A DNA stretch of 64,000 bases from Thiohalophilus sp. Lineage in GTDB: Bacteria; Pseudomonadota; Gammaproteobacteria; UBA6429; Thiohalophilaceae. Shown here one piece after another: positions 50,479-58,481 of the stretch (positions within the stretch are counted from its first letter, which is position 1; every line of letters begins with the position of its first letter). The notes below the pieces were generated by a model. It saw nothing but the letters and a program-made list of their open reading frames with translations. It was not told the origin of the DNA and did not search any database. The position numbers and the translations under genes were made by a program. The stretch covers positions 165,641 through 229,640 of the forward strand of contig NZ_JAXHMV010000013.1 in NCBI RefSeq assembly GCF_034521165.1. The letters are read 5' to 3'.

Positions 50479-51447
50479 TCAGATGGTCTGGTAATACAGA
50501 TTCTGCGGATGGTTGGCCTGGGCGAAGAAGAACCAGCGCTCGAAAAGCAGACCGATGTACTGTACCAGAAAGGCCGCCCCCAGCAGGACCACACTGACCT
50601 CCTCCAGCCCGGCCCATAGCAGGGCCAGAGGTACGGGGAAAACCAGCACCAGGAAAATGTATTTGACCGACTTGAAGAAGGCCGCGCTGGCGCCATGGAA
50701 ATATTCCCGGGTGTTGTAGGAGCCGCCCATCATACCCATGGACTTCTGGACCACGGCGTTATGGCGCATGCCGATGGCGGTTTGCACGGTCGATTTATAT
50801 TTGATCCGGGCGTTGCGATACAGCGAGGCGGCGCGGCTAATCAGGCCGGCCACGGTCAGAATGACCGCCCAGACACCGTAGAAACCGACCAGCCCCGAGC
50901 CCTGCCAGGCCGCCAGCGCGGTGGCCAGGGTGAAACCGGAGGCGGCACCGAGCAGGGTATAGTTGATCACGGTCAGGACACTGGCCCATTCCTGCAGGAA
51001 CTTGATGCTGGCGTAGATCATGCCGGTGGCGATATACAGGGCAAACACGGCAAGCGTCGTCACTGCCCCGACGATCAGCGCCGGCTGGTGGGGGATGCCG
51101 TTGCCGAACCAGTCGGGCTGCCAGCCACTGAAGTGCAGCACGCCGTAGACGAACACCAGGCCCATGACGGCCGGCAGGATGATGACCTCGCGAGACAGCC
51201 AGGAGGTGCGCCACTGGCTGGCGGCCCGCCAGGCCCGTTCCGGACGACCCAGGTGCAAAAACGACGCCGCCAGGCCACCGACCATCAGCACCAGGGCGAT
51301 GATGCTGCCGGTAACATAGAAACTGCTGCTCTGCGCCGGCAACAGGTTGACGGCGGAGTACAGCTGACCGCTGAACAGCGCCAGAAACAGCCCCTGACCG
51401 GCACCGATCAGCGTGGTGAGAAAAATAACCGAAAATGCAGGATGCAT
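50479..51447 (-). CDS. soeC: SoeC-like DmsC/NrfD-type membrane anchor
   Basis: Membrane subunit of 322 residues with about eight helices, starting MHPAFSVIFLTTLIGAGQGLFLALF. The pattern ASFLHLGRPERAWRAASQWRTSWLSRE is the DmsC-family signature, and the protein would bind quinone. With soeB and soeA it forms a cytoplasm-facing molybdoenzyme complex of the sulfite-oxidising SoeABC type. GGAG lies 8 bp before the ATG. It is separated from soeB by 113 bp that hold a palindromic repeat. Confidence 0.82.
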   Translation of the reverse strand: MHPAFSVIFLTTLIGAGQGLFLALFSGQLYSAVNLLPAQSSSFYVTGSIIALVLMVGGLAASFLHLGRPERAWRAASQWRTSWLSREVIILPAVMGLVFVYGVLHFSGWQPDWFGNGIPHQPALIVGAVTTLAVFALYIATGMIYASIKFLQEWASVLTVINYTLLGAASGFTLATALAAWQGSGLVGFYGVWAVILTVAGLISRAASLYRNARIKYKSTVQTAIGMRHNAVVQKSMGMMGGSYNTREYFHGASAAFFKSVKYIFLVLVFPVPLALLWAGLEEVSVVLLGAAFLVQYIGLLFERWFFFAQANHPQNLYYQTI

Positions 51448-51465
51448 AGCAAATTCTCCGAATTT

Positions 51466-51555
51466 GAGTTACGAGGGACGAGGGCCGAGTTACGAGGAAC
51501 AGCGAATCGAGGTGTTTCTTTTTTCCTCGTCACTCGTAACTCGGCCCTCGTCACT
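51466..51555. repeat. Palindromic repeat element 9 between soeC and soeB
   Basis: Left arm 51466-51499 (GAGTTACGAGG/GACGAGG units) and right arm 51522-51555 are inverted copies with only about 22 bp between, ending 5 bp before the soeB stop codon. It uses a different unit from the GCAAAG family but the same 8-9-bp imperfect period. As RNA it could separate soeB and soeC expression. Confidence 0.85.
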
Positions 51556-51560
51556 TTGTT

Positions 51561-52286
51561 TTAGAGTAGCCAGTCGTCCAGGGTGACGTCCTTGGTGGTT
51601 TTGTGGCGGATATCCTCTTTCTTGAGCGGATTGTCCACGCGCACCAGTTCGTCTTCGTGGATGTGCATCTTGGTCTTACGCCGCGGCAGGTAGTGGTTGG
51701 CCGGCTTGGTGCCCCATTCGGGCATCAGCGGGTAACCGCCCTGTTCGCGAATCGCGACGGAGACTTCCGAATCCGGATCGTGGACGTCGCCGAACAGCCG
51801 GGCGTTGGTCGGGCAGGCCATGACGCAGGCCGGTTTGCGCTCGGCTTCGGGCAGGGATTCGTCGTAGATACGATCCACGCACAGGGTGCACTTGGTCATC
51901 ACCTGCTCTTTTTCGTCCAGCTCGCGGGCGCCGTACGGGCAGGCCCAGGAGCAGTATTTGCAACCGATGCATTTGTCGTAGTCCACCAGCACGATACCGT
52001 CGTTCTCGCGCTTGTAGCTGGCACCGGTCGGGCAGACCGGCACGCAGGGCGCGTCCTCGCAATGCAGGCAGCTCTTGGGGAAATGGATGGTTTCCGTGTT
52101 CGGATAAGTCCCCACTTCGTAGGTCTGTACCCGGTTGAAGAAGGTTCCGGTGGGATCCTTGTCATACGGATTTTCGTCGAACAGCGGACCGGCGGCGCCG
52201 GACGTGTTCCACTGTTTGCAACTGGTCACGCAGGCGTGGCAACCCACGCAAACGTTCAGGTCGATTACAAGTGCGAGTTGAGTCAT
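51561..52286 (-). CDS. soeB: SoeB-like four-cluster iron-sulfur subunit
   Basis: Ferredoxin-type electron transfer subunit of 241 residues, DmsB/PhsB family. It has four [4Fe-4S] motifs: CVGCHACVTSCK, CLHCEDAPCVPVCP, CIGCKYCSWACPYGA and the last one around CTLCVDRI...KPACVMACPTNA. It starts directly with MTQLALVIDLNVCVGCHAC and has no signal peptide, consistent with a cytosolic location. It carries electrons from SoeA to the SoeC membrane subunit and lies 70 bp downstream of soeA. Confidence 0.87.
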   Translation of the reverse strand: MTQLALVIDLNVCVGCHACVTSCKQWNTSGAAGPLFDENPYDKDPTGTFFNRVQTYEVGTYPNTETIHFPKSCLHCEDAPCVPVCPTGASYKRENDGIVLVDYDKCIGCKYCSWACPYGARELDEKEQVMTKCTLCVDRIYDESLPEAERKPACVMACPTNARLFGDVHDPDSEVSVAIREQGGYPLMPEWGTKPANHYLPRRKTKMHIHEDELVRVDNPLKKEDIRHKTTKDVTLDDWLL

Positions 52287-52356
52287 ATCACTTAACCTTT
52301 ATCGATGCATTCTCCACAAAGAGGCAAAACGTCCCTGTCTGCGGCTCTTTGTGTCG

Positions 52357-55260
52357 TCAGCTTTTTTGCTTGTTGAACATGCCGGCGAAGTACTGCAGCC
52401 ATTTACGCCGTGGCGGGGTACCCGGTACGGCATGCATTTCCTCGTACTGCGGGAAGGTGACCGGTTCTTCACCTTCTCCGACCGGGTAAACACGGACCCG
52501 CACGTCATACCAGCCGGCCTGGCCGGTGACCGGATCCGAATTGGAGAGGTGCTCGCCCGCTTCATGGGCCGGCAGTTCCTCGCCAATCACATGGTTCAGC
52601 AAAAAGCCCTGCTTGGACTCATTGGCGTCGTTGCTCAGGTTCCAGGCACCACTGGCCTTGCCGATGGCGTTCCAGGTCCAGACCGTGCCCGGTTCGACTG
52701 CCTCACTGTAACGACTCAGACAGCGCACCTTGCCGTGCATGGACTCGACCCACATCCAGGACTCATCGGCAATACCGGCCGCTTTGGCGGTCTGCGGATG
52801 CAGGTAGAGATAGTTATAGGTATGGATCTGGCGCAGCCAGGCGTTCTGCGAGTCCCAGCTGTGATACATGGCCATCGGCCGCTGGGTGATCGCATTGAGC
52901 GGGTACTTGTGCTTGTCGCTCAGCTGCGATTCCAGCGGTTCATAGTAGAACGGCAGCGGATCGAAGAAGGTCTCGATGCGCTTGCGCAGATGTTTGGGCG
53001 GCACCCGGCCACCGGGGTTGCGATCCTGCGCGGCCAGGCGGAACTTCTGCAGCACTTCGGAATAGATATGGCAGTTGATCGGCTCGGCATAGCGGGTCAG
53101 GGCGTTGCCCTGGGCCCACTGCAGGTAACCCTGGTTCCAGTTACGCATGTACTGGTAGGACTTGGGCAGCTCGTAATGGAAGACGCAGTTATTTTTCTCG
53201 TACATCTTCCACTGGTCCGGATTGGGCTCGCCACGCATGGCCTTCTCGCCGCCCTTGCCGCGCCAGCCGGCCAGAAAGCCGATGCCGGAACCGGGGGCGG
53301 TTTCGAAGTTGGTGACAAAGTCCGGATAGTCGCGGTATTTGCGGTTGCCGTTTTCATCCACGAAGGCCGGCAGCTTGAGCCGCGAGCCCAGCTCGATGAG
53401 CACTTCCTGGAACGGCTTGCACTCGCCGGTTGGCGGCACCACCGGAATCCGCACCGAGTCGACCGGGCCGTCGTATTCGGAGATGGGCCGATCCAGCATG
53501 GACATCACGTCATGGCGTTCCAGGTAGGTGGTATCCGGCAGCACCAGATCGGCGTAGGCCACGGTCTCCGACTGGAAGGCGTCGGCCACGACCAGAAACG
53601 GGATCTTGTACTCGCCGTTGTCGTCCTTGTCGTTGAGCATCTGACGTACCTGATCGGTGTTCATGGTGGAGTTCCACGCCATATTGGCCATGAACAGGAG
53701 CAGGGTGTCGATGTTGTAGGGATCGCCGCGATGCGCGTTGGTGATCACGTTGTGCATCAGCCCGTGCACGGAGAGCGGATGCTCCCAGGAGAAGGCCTTG
53801 TCGATGCGCACCGGCTGTCCCTGATCGTCGACGAACAGATCGTCCGGATCCGCCGGCCAGCCCAGCGGCATGCCGTTCAGCGGCGTATTCGGTTGCACGT
53901 CGTCCGGCGAGGTCGGGTTCTTCGGGCACGGCGGAATCGGGCGCGGGAAGGGCGCCTTGTGGCGGAAGCCGCCGGGACGGTCGATGGTGCCCAGAATGGA
54001 CATCAGGATGCTCATCGCGCGAATGGTCTGGAAGCCGTTGGAGTGGGCGGCCAGTCCGCGCATGGCATGGAAGGCGACCGGGTTGCCGGTCACGGACTCG
54101 TGTTCGTTGTCCCACACATCGGTCCAGGCGATCGGCAGTTCGATCTTCTCGTCGCGGGCGGTAATGCCCATTTCATAGGCCAGGCGACGGATGGTCTCGG
54201 CCGGAATGCCGGTGATGTTCTCGGCCCATTCCGGGGTGTACTGCTGGATCCGTTCGGTCAGCATCTGGAAGGCCGGTTTGACCGGGGTACCGTCGGGCAG
54301 TTTGAACTCGCCCAGCAGGTACGGGTCGGCGCCCGGGGTGTGGGTGGAGATCGGCTTGTTCAGATCGCGGTCCCACCACAGCTTGTTCTGCGGATCGAAG
54401 CAGCCCTCTTCTTCGGGGACCTCGAAGCGCACGAACATGCCGTATTCGGAGCTGTTCTCGTCCAGGTTCACCAGCTCGGCGGAGTTGGTGTAGTTGACCA
54501 GAAAATCCCGGTCGAACAGCCCCTGTTTGATGATCTCGTGGGTCAGGGCCAGCATCAGCGCGCCGTCGGTGCCGGGTTTGATCGGCACCCACTCGTCGGC
54601 GATAGCGGAGTAGCCGGTGCGCACCGGGTTGATGGAGATAAAGCGGCCGCCGTTGCGCTTGAACTTGGACAGCTCCATCTTCAGCGGGTTGGAATGATGG
54701 TCCTCGGCGGTGCCGATCATCACGAACAGTTTGGCACGTTCCAGATCCGGGCCCCCGAATTCCCAGAAGGAACCGCCGATGGTGTAGATCATGCCCGCAG
54801 CCATGTTGACCGAGCAAAAACCGCCATGGGCCGCGTAGTTGGGCGTGCCGTACTGTTTGGCGAACAACCCGGTCAGCGCCTGCATCTGATCGCGGCCGGT
54901 GAACAGCGCGAATTTTTTCGGATCGGTGGCGCGGATGTTGCCCAGGCGCTCCTCGAGCAGGTCGAAGGCCTGATCCCAGCTGATCTCCTCGAACTGCGCA
55001 TCACCGCGGTCGGCGCCGGGCTTGCGCATCAGCGGCTTGGTCAGCCGCGCCGGGGAGTACTGTTTCATAATCCCCGAGGAGCCCTTGGCACAGATGATGC
55101 CCTTGTTCAGCGGATGATCGGGATTGCCCTGGATATAGCGCACCTCCCCGTCACGCACGGTCACGCGAATGCCGCAGCGGCAGGCACACATATAACAGGT
55201 GGTGTTCTTGGTTTCAGTGCGCCCTTCGGGCTTCTGAATCGGGTCATGTATCACTGCCAT
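52357..55260 (-). CDS. soeA: SoeA-like molybdopterin oxidoreductase (sulfite-oxidising type)
   Basis: Catalytic subunit of 967 residues in the DMSO-reductase superfamily. The [4Fe-4S] site is C22-x2-C25-x3-C29 and C57. The residue following HGGFCSVNM probably gives the Mo-ligating cysteine. Molybdopterin dinucleotide motifs include FVMIGTAEDHHSNPLK, LVLPDTTYLERHD and the C-terminal domain from about 750. There is no twin-arginine leader, unlike periplasmic Dms/Psr/Phs enzymes, which fits SoeA (sulfite to sulfate, cytoplasmic side). The start is ATG 55260; a TTG two codons upstream is possible. Assignment to Soe rests on subunit set, size and missing leader. Confidence 0.8.
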   Translation of the reverse strand: MAVIHDPIQKPEGRTETKNTTCYMCACRCGIRVTVRDGEVRYIQGNPDHPLNKGIICAKGSSGIMKQYSPARLTKPLMRKPGADRGDAQFEEISWDQAFDLLEERLGNIRATDPKKFALFTGRDQMQALTGLFAKQYGTPNYAAHGGFCSVNMAAGMIYTIGGSFWEFGGPDLERAKLFVMIGTAEDHHSNPLKMELSKFKRNGGRFISINPVRTGYSAIADEWVPIKPGTDGALMLALTHEIIKQGLFDRDFLVNYTNSAELVNLDENSSEYGMFVRFEVPEEEGCFDPQNKLWWDRDLNKPISTHTPGADPYLLGEFKLPDGTPVKPAFQMLTERIQQYTPEWAENITGIPAETIRRLAYEMGITARDEKIELPIAWTDVWDNEHESVTGNPVAFHAMRGLAAHSNGFQTIRAMSILMSILGTIDRPGGFRHKAPFPRPIPPCPKNPTSPDDVQPNTPLNGMPLGWPADPDDLFVDDQGQPVRIDKAFSWEHPLSVHGLMHNVITNAHRGDPYNIDTLLLFMANMAWNSTMNTDQVRQMLNDKDDNGEYKIPFLVVADAFQSETVAYADLVLPDTTYLERHDVMSMLDRPISEYDGPVDSVRIPVVPPTGECKPFQEVLIELGSRLKLPAFVDENGNRKYRDYPDFVTNFETAPGSGIGFLAGWRGKGGEKAMRGEPNPDQWKMYEKNNCVFHYELPKSYQYMRNWNQGYLQWAQGNALTRYAEPINCHIYSEVLQKFRLAAQDRNPGGRVPPKHLRKRIETFFDPLPFYYEPLESQLSDKHKYPLNAITQRPMAMYHSWDSQNAWLRQIHTYNYLYLHPQTAKAAGIADESWMWVESMHGKVRCLSRYSEAVEPGTVWTWNAIGKASGAWNLSNDANESKQGFLLNHVIGEELPAHEAGEHLSNSDPVTGQAGWYDVRVRVYPVGEGEEPVTFPQYEEMHAVPGTPPRRKWLQYFAGMFNKQKS

Positions 55261-55954
55261 CGTCAAACCTAGCCTTTTAAATGGGGTGCGCGATTATAGG
55301 GGGGCTCCACGCACGGTGACTAATCAGGGTTATTAAAAGGATTATAAAATCATTATATACTAAATTAATTATGGATTAACCGTACCCAGACGGAGATAGT
55401 GACCGGGCCTGCCCCCTACCCGAAGAGAGATAGCAATCCCCCGACTAAGCATCTGTTTTTGTGGGAATTTTAAGCTTACAGGTGAGGTCGCGCCAACTAT
55501 AGCTGATCGAGGGCAAATTTAAACCCCGATCACGCGGGTTCGCAGAAATAAAATTTACTTATATTTAGATCGGGTATAAGTCTCCCTGAAGCGGCGTGTT
55601 CCTGGACGGTTGTTCATTCCTTGTGGCGCGAAATAGCCGCGAGCCCTTCGCAACCCGCCGCTTCCGGGGCGCCAGTCACGGAATAAATGTTCCAAATACC
55701 CGAAACGTGTATTTATATAAGGTATCGCCATGCCTGCCCGGATGCCCTGGAATAAATCCCTGTGTGACCGAGACATCCAGGCTGTGTCGCCTGGTCTGTA
55801 TCAGCTTGTTGGCAATAAGTCTCTCTTTTAACTAGACTTTTGGCTAATGTGAATTTTGTTGCCAGTCATGGCAGAATGGAAAACAAATTTCGCCGCATTG
55901 CCCAGGCCACTTGTCATCGCCGTTTCTACCCGGCACCTGGTTGTAGCGAAGATA
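55261..55954. other. Long intergenic region upstream of soeA and the FnIII gene
   Basis: About 690 bp, AT-rich at 55310-55390. Small hairpins occur: CCAGGC-TGTGTC-GCCTGG at 55777-55794, and a CCCGATC/GATCGGG pair near 55526 and 55568. A 73-codon minus-strand frame (55555-55776) has no recognisable protein features. The divergent promoters of soeA and the 55955 operon must lie here. No RNA gene is recognised. Confidence 0.45.
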
Positions 55955-56491
55955 ATGGATACTTCATTGAATTCTTCTGAACCAACAAGCCGTTTTACCC
56001 GTTCGATCGGGCGTCTGTCGCTGGTTGGCACCCGGGCTGCGCGTCTTGTGCAGGGACAAATACGGGGGGCTGTATTGTGTTTGCTGGTGTGTATGCCCTC
56101 CCTTTCCTTTGCCCTTGATTTGCAGGCGGATACAGATGTCGCCACGGCCGGGTACTATCAACTCAAATGGCAAGGCGTCGCTGACAACGTCAATGTCGAG
56201 ATTCAGGAAGCCGATAACGCCCGGTTTCGAAATGCAGAAACCCTTTACCAGGGCCGGGATCGGGCGAGAGTGGTCACCGGGCGTTCCGATGGCACTTATT
56301 ATTATCGCGCCCGGCGGGTTGATGTGAACGGTTCGACCGGAGCCTGGTCTGACATCGTCAAGGTACAGGTCGAACATCATCCCCTGTCACGGGCTTTCGG
56401 ATTTTTCACCGTCGGTGCGATTGTCTTTTTATCGATCCTGATCGCGATTCTGATCGGCAATCGACGCTATCACAGCAAGGAGTCACAGTGA
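55955..56491 (+). CDS. Membrane-anchored fibronectin-III-like protein (unknown)
   Basis: About 178 residues. An N-terminal hydrophobic segment (GAVLCLLVCMPSLSFA) is followed by an FnIII-like sandwich (LDLQADTDVATAGYYQLKWQ...YYYRARRVDVNGSTGAWSDIVKVQV) and one C-terminal helix (TVGAIVFLSILIAILIGNRRY). The topology suggests a periplasmic domain held by the C-terminal anchor. The start is uncertain: an in-frame ATG at 55856 would add 33 poor residues. GTGA overlap couples it to the M20 hydrolase gene, so it belongs to that operon. Function unknown. Confidence 0.6.
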   Translation: MDTSLNSSEPTSRFTRSIGRLSLVGTRAARLVQGQIRGAVLCLLVCMPSLSFALDLQADTDVATAGYYQLKWQGVADNVNVEIQEADNARFRNAETLYQGRDRARVVTGRSDGTYYYRARRVDVNGSTGAWSDIVKVQVEHHPLSRAFGFFTVGAIVFLSILIAILIGNRRYHSKESQ

Positions 56492-57732
56492 CATTATCAA
56501 TCAATATCAAACGCTTGCAGGAAGATATCGATACACTGGCGGCTATCGGCCGTCACGAGGACCATGGTCTGTATCGCATGGCGTTTAGCGATGCTGATAT
56601 GGAAGGCCGCGCCTGGTTCAAACAACAACTGGAAGAGGCCGGGCTGGAAGTGTATGAAGACGGTGCCGCCAATATTCATGGCCGGCTCAACTGGAACGAG
56701 GATACCCCGGCAGTCGTGACCGGTTCGCATCTGGATACGGTCCCCGCTGCCGGTCATCTGGACGGGGCGCTGGGTGTGCTGATCGGACTGGAGTGTCTGC
56801 GCACTATCAAGGAACAGAATCTGCCGTTGCGCTATCCGATGGAAGTGATCTCGTTTACTGATGAAGAGGGCCGTTTCGGCGGCATGGTCGGCTCGCAATC
56901 GATCGCCGGCCAGCTAACACCCGAATCGATTCATCAGGCGATCGATCTGGATGGCATATCACTGGCCGAGGCAATGCAGGAACGCGGCTATGATGCGATG
57001 CACGCCCTGCATGCCCGCTATCGCCCGGAGGCCATCCATGCCTTTGTGGAGCTGCATATCGAACAGGGCCCGATACTGGATCAGATGGGGCTGAGCGTGG
57101 GCGTGGTGGATGCCATCGCCGGCCTGTTCAAGTGGGAGGTGAGCCTGATCGGGACCGCCAACCATGCCGGCACGACGCCGATGCACATGCGCAACGACGC
57201 CTTTCAGGGGCTGGCGGAATTTTCCAGTGAGATTCAACGTATCCTGGAAGAGAATGGCTCGGCACGCAGCGTGGCCACCATCGGGCGCGTGGATATCAAG
57301 CCGGGGGCACCCAACGTGGTACCGGGGCGGGTCGATTTTTCCCTGGAGGCGCGCGATACCGACGAGCATACCCTCGAGGATCTGCAGCACGCCTTTCGCA
57401 AGGCGTTGTCGGCCATCGCCCGGCGACGTGATCTGATGTTCGAGTTCAAGATTCTCAGCGAGATCCCCCCGGTCAAGTGCGATCTGGGTCTGGTCAATGA
57501 TCTGGAAGCGGTGGCCAAACAGTTGAAACATGAGCCGCTGGTCATGGCCAGCGGCGCCGCCCACGATACCCAGATGATGGCCCGCATCGCCCGTGCCGCG
57601 ATGGTCTTTGTGCCCAGCAAGGGCGGACGCAGCCATTCGGCGGCCGAGTGGACCGAGCTGGTGGATATCGAGCGCGGCGCCAATGTTATGCTCAATGCTC
57701 TGTATAAAATTGCCGGAGAACAAGCCGCATGA
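56488..57732 (+). CDS. M20-family N-carbamoyl amino acid / ureido amidohydrolase
   Basis: Zinc-dependent amidohydrolase of 414 residues, of the HyuC/AllC/beta-ureidopropionase group. Metal-site motifs: GSHLDTVPAAGHLDGALG (His and bridging Asp), TDEEGRFGG (catalytic Glu pair) and ELHIEQGP. Substrate-loop motifs are GTANHAGTTPMHMRNDA, SGAAHDTQMMA and SKGGRSHSAAEWT. The family removes the carbamoyl group of N-carbamoyl-amino acids, or of allantoate, as CO2 and NH3. Start is GTG 56488 with AAGGAG upstream. It overlaps the next gene by 4 bp. Exact substrate is unknown. Confidence 0.88.
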   Translation: MTLSINIKRLQEDIDTLAAIGRHEDHGLYRMAFSDADMEGRAWFKQQLEEAGLEVYEDGAANIHGRLNWNEDTPAVVTGSHLDTVPAAGHLDGALGVLIGLECLRTIKEQNLPLRYPMEVISFTDEEGRFGGMVGSQSIAGQLTPESIHQAIDLDGISLAEAMQERGYDAMHALHARYRPEAIHAFVELHIEQGPILDQMGLSVGVVDAIAGLFKWEVSLIGTANHAGTTPMHMRNDAFQGLAEFSSEIQRILEENGSARSVATIGRVDIKPGAPNVVPGRVDFSLEARDTDEHTLEDLQHAFRKALSAIARRRDLMFEFKILSEIPPVKCDLGLVNDLEAVAKQLKHEPLVMASGAAHDTQMMARIARAAMVFVPSKGGRSHSAAEWTELVDIERGANVMLNALYKIAGEQAA

Positions 57733-58481
57733 CCGATGAGACGTTTGATCTGAGTGAAGATCTGGATCTGAATCCGGAGTTTCTGGATGTCGATCCCCTT
57801 GAAGAAAAATATCGTGCCTCGATTACGCCGGTACAGGCGATTCAGCAATCGCTGGAGGAACACCATACCGCGCTGCTGGTGATCGATTTGCAATATCTGG
57901 ATGCCGCACGGGGTTACGGTGTTTTCGAAAATGTCGACCGGGAACAGATGCCGCACGAGGCCGAAGAGTTTTATTTCGATTCGCTGGAGAATACGGTGCT
58001 GCCCAACGTGCGGCGCCTGCAGGATACCTTTCGTGCCAACAAACTGGAAGTGATCCATATTCGTATCCAGTCCCTGACCCGGGACGGGCGGGATCGCAGC
58101 CCCGGGCACAAGCGCCTTGGCTTGCATGCCGCGCCCGGTTCCAGGGAGGCGGAGTTCATTCCCGAAGTGGCGCCGGTGGGGGATGAGATCGTGATCAACA
58201 AGAGCGCCAGCGGCGTCTTCAATGCCACCAACCTGGAATATGTGCTGCGCAACATGGGCGTTACCGGCCTGTTTGTCTGCGGCGTCTATACCAATGAGTG
58301 TGTTTCCACCACCATTCGCGATGCCAGTGACCTCGGATTTTACACGACCCTGATCGCGGATGGCTGTACTACCGTTACGCCCGAATTACATACGGCGACG
58401 ATTCGCACGGTCAAGGATCGCTATTCCCGGGTCATGACCACCGATGATGCCATCAAGGAGATCAACAAGGTCGTGGCATGA
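57729..58481 (+). CDS. Isochorismatase-like cysteine amidohydrolase
   Basis: 250 residues. The triad of the isochorismatase-like hydrolases is visible: Asp in LLVIDLQYLDA, Lys in IVINKSASGVFNATNL, and nucleophilic Cys in GVYTNECVSTTIRDA, with the preceding GVYT giving the usual cis peptide. Members cleave amides such as N-carbamoylsarcosine, ureidoacrylate (RutB), biuret and nicotinamide. The N-terminal 35 residues (acidic, EDLDLNPEFLDVDPLEE) are an extension. It lies between the M20 and symporter genes with 4-bp overlaps on both sides, so all three are probably one pathway. Confidence 0.86.
   Translation: MTDETFDLSEDLDLNPEFLDVDPLEEKYRASITPVQAIQQSLEEHHTALLVIDLQYLDAARGYGVFENVDREQMPHEAEEFYFDSLENTVLPNVRRLQDTFRANKLEVIHIRIQSLTRDGRDRSPGHKRLGLHAAPGSREAEFIPEVAPVGDEIVINKSASGVFNATNLEYVLRNMGVTGLFVCGVYTNECVSTTIRDASDLGFYTTLIADGCTTVTPELHTATIRTVKDRYSRVMTTDDAIKEINKVVA

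Noticed and set aside
52357..55260. Periplasmic DMSO, tetrathionate or polysulfide reductase
   Set aside because: No twin-arginine signal is present at the N-terminus, and size and subunit set fit SoeABC better. The family alignment could not be run here.
52351..55272. 973-codon open frame on the plus strand opposite soeA
   Set aside because: The minus strand encodes a complete molybdopterin oxidoreductase with cluster and cofactor motifs. The plus-strand product is His/Gly/Val-rich shadow sequence without recognisable domains, produced by the GC-rich codon pattern.
55555..55776. 73-codon minus-strand gene in the soeA upstream region
   Set aside because: No conserved residues, no good ribosome-binding site and no operon partner; composition looks like non-coding DNA.
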